From the NCBI GenBank assembly GCA_963839175.1, contig CAWIUB010000011.1:62001-126000 (forward strand): a stretch of 64,000 bases of DNA. The letters are read 5' to 3'. The position numbers were made by a program, and so were the translations under genes. Below the pieces are notes generated by a model that saw only the letters and a program-made list of their open reading frames with translations, ran no database searches and was not told the origin of the DNA. This document shows, one piece after another, positions 42,843-53,676 of the stretch (positions are counted from its first letter, which is position 1; each line of letters begins with the position of its first letter). Origin of the DNA: CAWIUB01 sp963839175 (GTDB lineage: Bacteria > Actinomycetota > Actinomycetes > Mycobacteriales > Jatrophihabitantaceae).

Positions 42843-43199
42843 AACGCGCCGACGATCACCACCCAGGCGTCGCCGACCACTGGCACGGTGGGGGTGGCGA
42901 TCGCGGCGGTGGGGGACACGGCGACGTTCGCGCCGACTGACTTGGTGGCGCCGCCGACCGGCAGCGTGACGTTCACCCTGTATTCGGACGCCTCCTGCAC
43001 CACCGCGGTGGCCGGGGTGTCCGGCACGGGTGTGATCGCGACCAGCGGTGGGGTGTCCTCGGCGTCGTTCACCACGTCGTGGACGCCGCCTACGGCGGGC
43101 ACCCACTACTGGATCGCCTCCTACCCGGGTGATGCGAACAACGACGGGTTCACCACCGGCTGCGGCGACGCCAACGAGCAGCTCACCATCGCCAAGGCG
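42843..43199 (+). repeat. surface-protein repeat A, copy 2
   Basis: Second complete A unit, with SGSVTF-type strands, SDASCTTAVAGVSGTG and TTGCGDANEQLTIAKA. It leads directly into the Pro/Ser/Thr-rich wall-spanning spacer and LALTG. Confidence 0.9.
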
Positions 43200-43543
43200 C
43201 CGGTACCCCCGACGAGCCCACCGCCATCGCCAACGCCGCCGCCGACACCGTTGGCGTTGACCGGCGTCCCGACCGGCACGTATCTGGCGTGGGCAATTGG
43301 GTTGATGTTGGCCGGTGCATTGGTCCTCACGTTCGCCACTCGTCGCCGTCGCGGACACTGAGCCCACGAGCCGACACCGGGTGGGTCAGCTTCGTTCCGG
43401 CGAGGCTGGCCTCAACCACCACCAGAGTGAACTCGGTCGTGAGGAGTTCGGGTGCCGCGCCGCGATGACCTGTGCAGGCGCCGCCGGAGCGGTGCTGCAG
43501 ATCGTCAGTAACGGCAGGCGCCGCAAGCGGGCAGACTGAAGGT

Positions 43544-45184
<1,641 letters not shown>

Positions 45185-45221
45185 CCCCCCACGGTTACCC
45201 AATGACCAATACCGGACGGGC

Positions 45222-45611
45222 TCAGTGGATGCGGGCCAGTAGCGAGCCGATGGCCGGGAGGAACAGGCGGTCCACGTCTAGCCAGGCGACGCCGTCCAGC
45301 TCGGACGCGCCGAGCCATCGCAGTTCGTCGTGGTCCTGGCGTGGCTCCGGCTCGCCTGGCGCCGGCTGGCCCACATAGACGGCCAGCTCGACCCCGTCTG
45401 CGATCGGTGCCCGGCCGAGCAGGTCGCCGACCTGCACGTCGATGCCCAGCTCCTCGCGGCACTCGCGGCGCAGCGCGTCCGGCTCGGACTCGCCGGGCTT
45501 GACCTTTCCGCCGGGGAACTCCCAGCCGCCGGCCAGCGCCGCCGGGGCACTGCGCCGGGCCGCGAGCACCCGCCGGTCGCGGACGATCGCTGCACCTACG
45601 ACGACCTGCAC
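45222..45611 (-). CDS. Nudix hydrolase, MutT-like
   Basis: 129 residues. The Nudix box GGKVKPGESEPDALRRECREELGI is complete (G-x5-E-x7-REUxEExGU) at about residues 34-57, preceded by WEFPG. The start VVVGAAIVRDRRVLAARRS and the short C-terminal half match (d)NTP pyrophosphohydrolases of the MutT/8-oxo-dGTPase group. It probably cleans oxidised nucleotides, but other NTPs are possible. GTG 45611 is divergent from the VOC remnant. Confidence 0.92.
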   Translation of the reverse strand: MQVVVGAAIVRDRRVLAARRSAPAALAGGWEFPGGKVKPGESEPDALRRECREELGIDVQVGDLLGRAPIADGVELAVYVGQPAPGEPEPRQDHDELRWLGASELDGVAWLDVDRLFLPAIGSLLARIH

Positions 45612-45649
45612 AAGACCAGATTGTCAGTCCCTGGCGATACGTTCTGGGC

Positions 45650-45898
45650 ATGGATTGTCGTCTCGAACTAGTCATCGTGCCCGTCTCGGACGTCGACCGG
45701 GCCAAGGCGTTCTACACCGAGCAGTGCGGCTTCAACGCCGACCACGACCAGCGGGTCAGCGACACGTTGCGGTGTCTCGGGCATCCAGTCCGGCAACTTC
45801 TCCGGGCCGGTCGGCAGCCACACCGCACCGGGCCGACGGTCCGTGAGGCGCAGGAGACTCGTCGTCGACTACCTTCGCGGCTACGAGTGACTGCCTGA
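45650..45898 (+). pseudogene. truncated VOC family protein
   Basis: The first ~40 residues (CRLELVIVPVSDVDRAKAFY, TEQCGFNADHDQRVSDT) are a clear glyoxalase_6-type first module. After that the sequence becomes Arg/Pro-rich and unrelated to the fold in every frame, and it ends at 45898. About two thirds of the domain is missing. TACGTT at 45638-45643 lies 6 nt before ATG 45650. It neighbours the duplicated HhH-GPD/DUF222 block. Confidence 0.65.
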
Positions 45899-45927
45899 CC
45901 CGCCAACCGCGGTGGGAGGATCTGGGC

Positions 45928-46494
45928 ATGCATCTTGCGTACACCCCCGAGGCCAACGAGTATCTGGCCGACGAGCCGCTGGCGCTGCTGATCGGCATGC
46001 TGCTCGACCAGCAGATCCCGATGGAGAAAGCGTTCACCTCGCCATACGAGCTGCGCGAACGGCTCGGCCACGACCTGGACGCTCGCGAGATCGCCGGCTA
46101 TGACCCGGAGGCGTTCGAGCAGCTGTTCCGGACACCGCCGGCGCTGCACCGATTCCCAGCTGCGATGGCCAAGCGGGTGCAGGAACTGGCCCGGGTTCTG
46201 GTGGACCAGTTCGACGGTGACGCGGCTGCGGTGTGGACGGGCGCGGCCGACGGCGGCGATCTGGTGGTGCGGATCGGGACGTTGCCCGGGTTCGGCGCGC
46301 AGAAGGCGAAGATCTTCGCGGCGCTGCTGGCGAAGCAGTTCGGCGTGCGGCCCGTCGGCTGGCGCGAGGCGACCGGCGACTATGGGGTTGACGGGTCGTT
46401 CCGCTCGGCGGCCGACGTGGTCGACGACGCTTCATTGCGCAAGGTCCGTGCGTTCAAGAAGGAGCAAAAGGCCGCGGCGAGGACGCGCCGCTGA
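45928..46494 (+). CDS. HhH-GPD-type base excision DNA repair protein (intact copy)
   Basis: 188 residues. It starts HLAYTPEANEYLADEPLALLIGMLLDQQIP, a characteristic opening of the actinobacterial HhH-GPD family. The helix-hairpin-helix is LPGFGAQKAKIFAALLAKQFGV, and the C-terminus is basic (KAAARTRR). It is related to DNA glycosylases that flip out damaged bases, but it is short and has no Fe-S cluster motif, so the substrate is open. GGGAGGA precedes ATG 45928. A C-terminal fragment of a paralogue is at 28222-28430. Confidence 0.88.
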   Translation: MHLAYTPEANEYLADEPLALLIGMLLDQQIPMEKAFTSPYELRERLGHDLDAREIAGYDPEAFEQLFRTPPALHRFPAAMAKRVQELARVLVDQFDGDAAAVWTGAADGGDLVVRIGTLPGFGAQKAKIFAALLAKQFGVRPVGWREATGDYGVDGSFRSAADVVDDASLRKVRAFKKEQKAAARTRR

Positions 46495-46697
46495 GCCGGG
46501 TCGTCGCGCGCGAACGACGGCCGGTGGGTGCTTCCGCGGGCACCGACCGCCGTCACGAACCGGCCCACTGGCCGCCGCATGATCGTGGCAGTGTGCGCGG
46601 AGGACCCCCGGCGGACTGCCTCTCTCGAGCCGCAACGGCTGGCCGTGGCGAGATCAGCGGCCGTGCACATTCCCTTTGGAAATATGGGGATTCTCTG

Positions 46698-46726
46698 TTG
46701 ACCGGAGCGGGGCGGCTTGCTAGGAT
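46698..46726 (+). promoter_or_regulatory. promoter of DUF222-HNH copy 2
   Basis: TTGACC (46698-46703) and TAGGAT (46721-46726) with a 17-bp spacer, 7 nt before GTG 46734. Identical boxes, spacing and following CGAACAC are present before copy 1 (28060). The conservation across a diverged duplication supports function. Confidence 0.75.
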
Positions 46727-46733
46727 CGAACAC

Positions 46734-48068
46734 GTGTTTGACGATCCGGATCGGGTGGCGCCTCCTCCGCGCTGTCTGATGTGCTGGACGCGCCGGGTGA
46801 GGTGGCGGTGTGGGCGGCGGCGGCGCGGCCCGGCCCGGACGTGGTGGAGCTGATGTCGATGCTGGATCCGGCCGGCGGTCGGCGCGGACGAGCGGGTCGA
46901 TCTGCTGGTCGCGGTGGAGCGGCAGCTGGCGTGGCTGGCCGCGTTGCAGCAGCGGGTGCTGGCCTCGCTCGAGGCGGATCCGCTGCGGCTGGGCTGCGAC
47001 CCGGATGATGACTGGACGCGGGAGCAGGTCGGGGCGGCGTTGCGGCTGGCGGCCGGCACGGCGGATCGCCGGTTGACCACCGCCCGGCAGTTGGCCGACC
47101 GGCTGCCCGGCACCGCGGCGGCGTTGGCGGGCGGGCAGATCACCTATCTGCACGCGGTCAAGCTGGTCGAGGCGGTCAAAGACCTCGACGATGCCACGGC
47201 GGCGGCGGTGGAGGCCCGGGTGCTGCCGCGGGCGGCGTCGCAGACGGTCGGGCAGTTCGCCGCGGCGGTGCAGCGCGCGGTGCTGGCGCTCGACCCGCGC
47301 ACCGGTGAGCGCAAGCACGCCGACGCGCTCGAGCGGCGCCGGGTGCAGATCACCCCGGCCGAGGATGGCATGTGCTGGCTGTCCGCGTTCTTGCCGGCCG
47401 AAGGCGCGGCGTTGGTCGAGCATGTGCTCGATTCCCTCGCCTCGGTGACGGGTGCCGGAGAGCAGCGCAGCTGTGATCAGCGGCGCGCCGACGCGCTGGT
47501 GGACGTGTTCGCCCGGGTGCTGGGCGACCCGAGCCTGCCGGAGCAGCACGGCGCCCGGCCGGGCGTGCAGGTGACCGTCGCCTTATCCACGCTGCTCGGG
47601 TTGGATGATCAGCCCGGGGAGCTGGCCGGGTACGGGCCGGTCACCGCGCAGGTGGCGCGGCGGATGGCCGCCGACCCGACTGGCACCTGGCGGCGGCTGG
47701 TCACCGACCCGGTCACCGCAGGCCTGCTCGACTACGGGCGCGCCACCTACCGGCCCCCGCAGAATCTCGCCGACTTTGTCATCGCCCGCGACCAGCACTG
47801 TGTCTTCCCGGGGTGCCGGCGCCGCGCCCGTCGCTGCGACCTGGACCACGAACAGCCCTGGCAAGCCGGCGGACCCACCAACCCCGCCAACCTCGCCGCG
47901 TTATGCCGGCGGCATCACCGGGCCAAACACCACGCCGGCTGGCGCCGCCGCCGGCAACCCGACGGCAGCTACCACTGGACCGCCCCCACCGGGCACACCT
48001 ACCCGTCACCCCACCCAAACACCCGCCCGACGACTGACCTGCGGATTCAGTTCGGCGCGAGTACCTAG
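46734..48068 (+). pseudogene. DUF222 / HNH endonuclease protein, copy 2, double frameshift
   Basis: GTG 46734 starts FDDPDRVAPPP as in copy 1. One base is then missing at about 46771 (CCGCGCTG against CCGTCGCTG), and one extra base near 46875 restores the frame. Between them the starting frame meets TGA at 46851-46853, so translation stops after 39 codons. From GTG 46914 the rest (DUF222 core, CVFPGCRRRARRCDLDHEQP HNH site) is intact, and a shortened protein could be made if translation restarts. About three quarters of residues match copy 1. Confidence 0.85.
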
Positions 48069-48648
48069 CCGTCGCGTTCAGTAGGGTCCGATCGCGGACC
48101 GCGCCCCTGTCGCAGGTCGCGTGCGTAGAGGACCTTGTCGTACCGCGCTGAGCCGACCGCGACGAAGCGCGGCAGCCGGCCGTACTCGGCGAAGCCAAGG
48201 GAGGCGTACAGCCTCGCCGCACACTCGTTGTCACCGCGAAAGTCGAGCGTGAGCACCTCGATCTGCGAGCCGACGGCTGCCGAGATCAGCTCCGTCATCA
48301 GGCAGCGGCCGACGCTGCGGCCTTGATAGGCGGGTGCGACTGCGACCTTCTCCACGTCGGCGTGCGGGCGGTGGGTCGGTCGGGCGTAACGGCGCCAGTA
48401 GCCGAGTCCGGCCAGATCCGACACGACCCAGGCTGCGACTAAACAGGCATCGTCACGGCTCGCCGCCGCAGCGACGTCGCGAAGCAGATCGGCGACCTCG
48501 GCGTGTCCAGGCGGAGCCACCCCACCGAGGCACCCGCCCGACGAGTGACCTGCAGCAACGTCGCAACCTGCGCGACGAACTTCGTCTGGCGCGCGTAGTC
48601 AACGTCAATGCGCCGTACCCGCAGTGACGGGAACGGGCTATTCAACAC
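48065..48648 (-). pseudogene. GNAT family acetyltransferase with internal frameshift
   Basis: The N-terminal part (VRRIDVDYARQTKFVAQVAT, RRAGASVGW) is in one frame from about GTG 48648. The rest (APPGHAEVADLLRDVAAAAS, VEKVAVAPAYQGRSVGRCLM acetyl-CoA loop, YASLGFAEYGRL) is in another, opening at GTG 48520. AGASVG is a standard GNAT motif directly before the substrate loop, so the two pieces were one gene, and the shift is at about 48522-48530. The stop overlaps the DUF222 stop (CTAG). Confidence 0.7.
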
Positions 48649-48785
48649 CCTTGCAGCCTGCCCCATGTGCCGCCATTCCGGATCCGCGGGCGAAAACCAC
48701 GACGGCTGGCCACCGGATCGCCCGCCTGGGAGACTGGACGCAGACCGGACGGTGAGCGCTACCGTCACAACGAGGTGACCACGCA

Positions 48786-51700
48786 ATGACCGAAACCCGG
48801 ACGTCCGATACGTCCGATGCCCACGCCCAGGGCGCCACGGGCGTCGACACCGAGATCTTCCAGCGCAGGTATCTCGCCCACGCCGCCAGCCAACTGTCCG
48901 GACGTGCAGCCGGGACGCTGATCACCATCGCGCGCACTGCGCTGGAGTTCGGCACCATGCGGCCCGATGGCCGGACGCTCACCCGGTTCACCGTGGTCGA
49001 CAGCGAGACCGCGGCACTCGAGATCGTCACCGATGACGCCCCGTACCTTGTCGACTCGGTCCGCGCGGAACTGGAGCGCAGCGGCCACCCGGTGGAGCGG
49101 CTGCTGCACCCGCAGCTTGTGGTGACTCGCGACCGGACCGGGCGGCTGACCGCCGTCTACGACATCGACGACAACGCCGACGTTCCGGAGGGGGCGAGCC
49201 CCGAGTCGTGGATGTATGTGGAGCTGGACGCGCAGGCGGCCGAGCATGCCGATGCGATCCGAGCCGATCTCGAACGGGTGCTGGCCGATGTGCACCACGC
49301 GGTGGCCGACGCGCCGAAGACCTACGCGCGAATTCGCAGCCTGGCCGACGAGCTGGAAGCCGACCCCGGCCAGTTCGACGCGGAGAGCAGCACAGAGGCG
49401 GGCAGCCTGCTGCGTTGGCTCGCCGACGGCAACTACATGATCCTCGGCCACGCCGCCTACTCAGCCAACCAGCTGGCCAGCCCCGGCCGGGTGGCGTCGC
49501 CCACCGAGATGCAGGGCGTGCTGCGTGGCCCGACCAGCATCTCGCCGCTCGAGCTACTCCCGGCGTTCCGTAGTGGTGCGCCGCTGGTGATCTTCAAGTC
49601 GCCGCTGGTGTCAACAGTGCGCCGTTCCGCCCGCTACGACTGCGTAACGGTCGTTACGCCTGGCTCATCGGGCGAGGGCCAGACAGTCCACGTCTTCCTC
49701 GGGCTGATCACCAACGCCGAGGACGGCAACGTCGCGCGCGTTCCCTTGGTACGCAAGCGATTCAGCGAGATCCTGCTGCGTTCCGGCGTACGCGCCAACA
49801 GCCATACCGGACGGCAGCTGCTCGCGGCGCTGCGCACGCTGCCGCGCGACGAGCTGCTTGAGGCGCCTGCTCCGGACCTGCTGCGTCTCGCGCAACTGCT
49901 TGTCGACCGGGCCGAAGGCGGCCAGGTGGGCGTGTTCGCGCGCATCCATCTCAACCGCGACTTCATCAGCATCCTGGTCTACTTCCACGCCGATCGTTTC
50001 GGCCCCGAGACGCGCCGCAAGGTCCGCGAGGTCGTACTCGAACACTGGCCGGGCGAACTGGTTGCGCGCGACGACCGCATCGTCGAAATGGGCCCGATGA
50101 ACCTGGCCCGAATGCATTTTCTGATCGCGCTTCCGACAGGGGTTGCACCGCCGTCGCCGAACCGGCACGCGGTCGAGGCCGAGGTGGCCCGCGTTACCCG
50201 GCGGTGGAGCGATGACTTCGCTGACCTGCTGACCATCGCCCGCGACGAGGAGACCCGCGACCGACTGTTACGGCGCTACGCCGGTGCGTTCCCCGAGGCA
50301 TACAAAGAGGACTTCTCCGCGGTCACCGCCGTTCGTGACCTGGCCCGGCTCGAGCAGCTGGACGAACTGGGTGACCGGTCCAGCGACGGCGGGGTAGAGA
50401 CGTTCGACGTCTACACCCCGTCGGACGAGGACGCGGCTGACCGACGGTTGAAGGTGTATCGCTCTGGTACGCCCCTGTCGCTGGCTCGGGTCCTGCCGAT
50501 CTACTCACAGATGGGCATCGAGGTGCTCGACGAGCGCCCGTACGAGCTCAACCGGCGCGACGGCAGCACGGTGTGGATCTACGACTTCGGCTTGAAACTG
50601 CAGCCGGGCGTCAATCTCGACGACGCCACCACCGCCAAGGTGCTGGACGCGCTGCCCCTGCTGTGGCACGGGGAGGTCGAGCAGGACGGTTTCAACGCGC
50701 TCGTCCCGCTCGCGGGCCTGACCTGGTGGCAAGCGAACGTGCTGCGGGCGTACGCGAAGTACCTGCGCCAGGCCGGGACGACGTTCAGCCAGGGCTACAT
50801 CGAGCAGGCACTCACGGACAACGCCCAGATTGCGAAGCGGCTGATCGAACTGTTCGAATCGCGCTTCGATCCTGCCCTGGCGGGCAGCCCACAGGTCGTC
50901 GGCCACGACGGCCCGGATGGCGCCGACGCTCCGCCGGTCGAGCGGCGCCCGGCGCTCGTTGACGCGATCGAGGAGGACCTGGCGTCCGTGGCCAGCCTCG
51001 ACCAGGACCGCATCATCCGCGCGATCCTGGAACTTATCCGGGCGACCGTGCGCACCAACGCTTACCGGCGGGACGAGTCGATCGGCGGCGGTAGTTCGAG
51101 ACCGCGCATGGCGCTCGCGTTCAAGCTCGACCCGCGCCGTATCCGGGTGCTTCCGCAGCCACGGCCCTGGTACGAGATCTGGGTGTATTCGCCGCGGGTC
51201 GAGGGCGTGCACCTGCGCTTCGGCCCGATCGCCCGTGGCGGATTGCGCTGGTCGGACCGGCGGGAAGATTTCCGCACCGAGATCCTCGGCCTGGTCAAGG
51301 CGCAGATGGTCAAGAACGCCGTCATCGTGCCGGTCGGCGCCAAGGGCGGCTTCGTGGCCAAGCGGTTGCCCGATCCGCAGGTCGACCGCGAGGCGTGGCA
51401 CGCCGAGGGAGTCGCCTGCTACCGCACGTTCATCAGCTGCCTGCTCGACATCACGGACAACTACGTGACGGTCGGTGGCAAGCGCCGGATCGAGTCGCCG
51501 CCGGGCGTCCGCCGCTACGACCGCGACGACCCGTATCTGGTCGTGGCAGCCGACAAGGGCACCGCGCAGTTCAGTGACATAGCGAACGAAATCGCCGCCG
51601 AGTACGGCTTCTGGCTCGGTGACGCCTTCGCGTCGGGAGGTTCGGTCGGCTACGACCACAAGGCGATGGGCATCACGGCTCGCGGCGCCTGGGAGTCGGT

Positions 51701-53666
51701 CAAGTACCACTTCCGGGAGCTCGGCGTCGACACCCAGACGCAGGACTTCACCGTCGTCGGCATCGGTGACATGTCCGGGGACGTATTCGGCAACGGCATG
51801 CTGCTGTCAGAACACATCCGGCTGGTGGCGGCGTTCGACCACCGGCACGTCTTCCTCGACCCCGACCCGGATGCGGCGGTGTCATTCCGCGAGCGCGGCC
51901 GGCTCTTCGGGCTGCCGCGGTCGAGCTGGGCGGACTACGACGCCAGGCTGATCTCAGACGGTGGCGGCGTGTTCGCCCGGTCGTGCAAGGCGATCGAGAT
52001 CACCGCACCGGTGCGCAAGGCGCTGGGGATCGAGGACGATGTCGAGACGCTCACCCCGGCGGAGTTGATCCACACGATCCTGCTCGCGCCCGTGGACCTG
52101 CTCTGGAACGGTGGCGTTGGCACCTATATCAAGGCGTCCACCGAACCGCAGTCCGCAGCCGGGGACAAGGCCAACGACGGGGTGCGTGCCGACGCGTCCC
52201 AGCTGCGCGTCAGGGTGGTCGGGGAGGGCGGAAACCTCGGCTGCACCCAGCTGGGCCGGATCGAGTACGCGCGAGCGGGTGGGCACATCAACACCGACGC
52301 AATCGACAACTCGGCCGGCGTCGACACGTCCGACCACGAAGTGAACCTGAAGATCCTGCTCGACCGTGCGGTCACCGCGGGCTCCTTGTCACGCGTGGAA
52401 CGCAACCAGCAGTTGTCCGCGGTCACGGACGACGTCGCGGCCCATGTGTTGCGCGACAACTACCAGCAGAACGTGATGCTCGCCTTGGCCAGGCGGATCG
52501 CCCCGGCGATGATCACCGTGCACGGCCGGCTGATCAAGGCGATGGACGAGTCCGGCGAGTGCGACCGGGTGCTGGAGTTTCTTCCGTCCGCTAAGGAGAT
52601 CTCGCAGCGCGCGGCGGCGGGACAGGGCCTCACGTCGCCCGAACTCGCCGTTGTCGCCGCGTACGCGAAGATCACGCTTACCGAGCGGATCGAGGACTCC
52701 ACGCTGCCCGACGAGCCATGGTTCCGCAGCGTGCTGGCGAGCTACTTCCCGTCGTCGATCGCAGCACGCTTCGACGACTCGCTCGACGCGCACCCGCTGC
52801 ACCGCGAGATCATCACCACGGTGCTCGTCAACGACATGGTCAACCGAGGTGGCATGACCTTCGCGCATCGCGCTGCGGAGGAGACCTCGGCTGATGCCGC
52901 GCAGATCGCCCGCGCGTACACGATCGCCAAGGAAGTGTTCGCCCTGGAAGCGCTGTGGTCCGACCTCGAGGCGCTGGACAACCAAGTCCCGGTCGAGGCG
53001 CAGCACGCCGCGTACCGGGAGCTGCGTCGGCTGATCGACCGCACCACGCGGTGGCTGATCGACGTCCGATTCCCGATCGGTGATGTCGCCGCCGAGATCC
53101 GGCGCTTCGCTCCCGCGGTGCAGGCGCTGCTCAGCCGCGTCCCGGCGATGCTGCGTGGCGTCGAAGTGGAGAACCTGCGCCGGGAGACCGACCGGCTCGT
53201 GGGTCTCGGCCTGCCCCGTGAGTTGGCCGGTCGCATCGCCGAGATGCTCAACGCGTTCCTGCTGCTGGACGTCGTCGAGATCGCCGCGGCGAGCGGTCTG
53301 CCGACCGATGACGTCGAGGGCATTGCCCGGGTCGCCGATCTGCACTTCCAGCTGTCCGAACGTTTCAGCGTGGACGAGATGCTCACCTGTATCACCAATC
53401 TGCCGCGTGACGACCGCTGGGCGGCGCTGGCCCGGGCCGCGATGCGCCATGACGTATATGCGGCACTGTCGGCGATCACGGCCTCGGTGCTGGACAGCAC
53501 CGACGGCCAGCTGCCGGCTGCTGCCCGGATGGCGGAGTGGGAGCATGAGAACGCCGAACGGGTCGCCCGCGCTCGGTCGACGGTGCAGGAGGCCCTGGGA
53601 CGCGACCACGTCGATCTGGCCCCCCTGTCAGTCGCTTTACGGGTGATGCGCGGGCTGCCCAGCTGA
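48786..53666 (+). CDS. gdh: NAD-specific glutamate dehydrogenase, large (180-kDa) type
   Basis: 1626 residues, full length for the GDH-180 class. The N-terminal third carries ACT-like regulatory segments (VDSVRAELERSGHPVERLLHP). The catalytic part contains GPIARGGLRWSDRREDFRTE, VKNAVIVPVGAKGGFVAKRL and DMSGDVFGNGMLLS, and a long C-terminal helical domain follows. It oxidises glutamate to 2-oxoglutarate and ammonia with NAD+, a catabolic role that fits the Hut genes in the window. AACGAGGTG lies before ATG 48786. No neighbouring operon partners. Confidence 0.97.
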   Translation: MTETRTSDTSDAHAQGATGVDTEIFQRRYLAHAASQLSGRAAGTLITIARTALEFGTMRPDGRTLTRFTVVDSETAALEIVTDDAPYLVDSVRAELERSGHPVERLLHPQLVVTRDRTGRLTAVYDIDDNADVPEGASPESWMYVELDAQAAEHADAIRADLERVLADVHHAVADAPKTYARIRSLADELEADPGQFDAESSTEAGSLLRWLADGNYMILGHAAYSANQLASPGRVASPTEMQGVLRGPTSISPLELLPAFRSGAPLVIFKSPLVSTVRRSARYDCVTVVTPGSSGEGQTVHVFLGLITNAEDGNVARVPLVRKRFSEILLRSGVRANSHTGRQLLAALRTLPRDELLEAPAPDLLRLAQLLVDRAEGGQVGVFARIHLNRDFISILVYFHADRFGPETRRKVREVVLEHWPGELVARDDRIVEMGPMNLARMHFLIALPTGVAPPSPNRHAVEAEVARVTRRWSDDFADLLTIARDEETRDRLLRRYAGAFPEAYKEDFSAVTAVRDLARLEQLDELGDRSSDGGVETFDVYTPSDEDAADRRLKVYRSGTPLSLARVLPIYSQMGIEVLDERPYELNRRDGSTVWIYDFGLKLQPGVNLDDATTAKVLDALPLLWHGEVEQDGFNALVPLAGLTWWQANVLRAYAKYLRQAGTTFSQGYIEQALTDNAQIAKRLIELFESRFDPALAGSPQVVGHDGPDGADAPPVERRPALVDAIEEDLASVASLDQDRIIRAILELIRATVRTNAYRRDESIGGGSSRPRMALAFKLDPRRIRVLPQPRPWYEIWVYSPRVEGVHLRFGPIARGGLRWSDRREDFRTEILGLVKAQMVKNAVIVPVGAKGGFVAKRLPDPQVDREAWHAEGVACYRTFISCLLDITDNYVTVGGKRRIESPPGVRRYDRDDPYLVVAADKGTAQFSDIANEIAAEYGFWLGDAFASGGSVGYDHKAMGITARGAWESVKYHFRELGVDTQTQDFTVVGIGDMSGDVFGNGMLLSEHIRLVAAFDHRHVFLDPDPDAAVSFRERGRLFGLPRSSWADYDARLISDGGGVFARSCKAIEITAPVRKALGIEDDVETLTPAELIHTILLAPVDLLWNGGVGTYIKASTEPQSAAGDKANDGVRADASQLRVRVVGEGGNLGCTQLGRIEYARAGGHINTDAIDNSAGVDTSDHEVNLKILLDRAVTAGSLSRVERNQQLSAVTDDVAAHVLRDNYQQNVMLALARRIAPAMITVHGRLIKAMDESGECDRVLEFLPSAKEISQRAAAGQGLTSPELAVVAAYAKITLTERIEDSTLPDEPWFRSVLASYFPSSIAARFDDSLDAHPLHREIITTVLVNDMVNRGGMTFAHRAAEETSADAAQIARAYTIAKEVFALEALWSDLEALDNQVPVEAQHAAYRELRRLIDRTTRWLIDVRFPIGDVAAEIRRFAPAVQALLSRVPAMLRGVEVENLRRETDRLVGLGLPRELAGRIAEMLNAFLLLDVVEIAAASGLPTDDVEGIARVADLHFQLSERFSVDEMLTCITNLPRDDRWAALARAAMRHDVYAALSAITASVLDSTDGQLPAAARMAEWEHENAERVARARSTVQEALGRDHVDLAPLSVALRVMRGLPS

Positions 53667-53676
53667 CCCGCGGTGG

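Larger units (their letters stand above)
38712..43361 (+). pseudogene. LAxTG-anchored repeat surface protein, disrupted
   Basis: ATG 38712 opens a long Sec signal (ALLGAIVLAASFVAIV..GPAAA). The mature part begins CTSPAGVIGGFEIDGN. A prealbumin-like domain lies at about 39640-39930, followed by Ig-like repeat units B, A, B, A, a Pro/Ser/Thr spacer, LALTG, a membrane helix and RRRRGH. Lesions: +1 near 39175, -1 near 39463, an 80-bp deletion at 40095, and an ISKra4-type insertion at 40211-42149. The intact ancestor would have been a cell-wall protein attached by sortase E. Confidence 0.85.

Noticed and set aside
42150..43199. CRISPR-like array suggested by the long repeats
   Set aside because: The units are ~340-360 bp, coding and in frame, with no short repeat/spacer pattern.
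50505..53609. Two long minus-strand frames opposite the glutamate dehydrogenase
   Set aside because: Shadow frames over a highly conserved enzyme; no ribosome sites or motifs.
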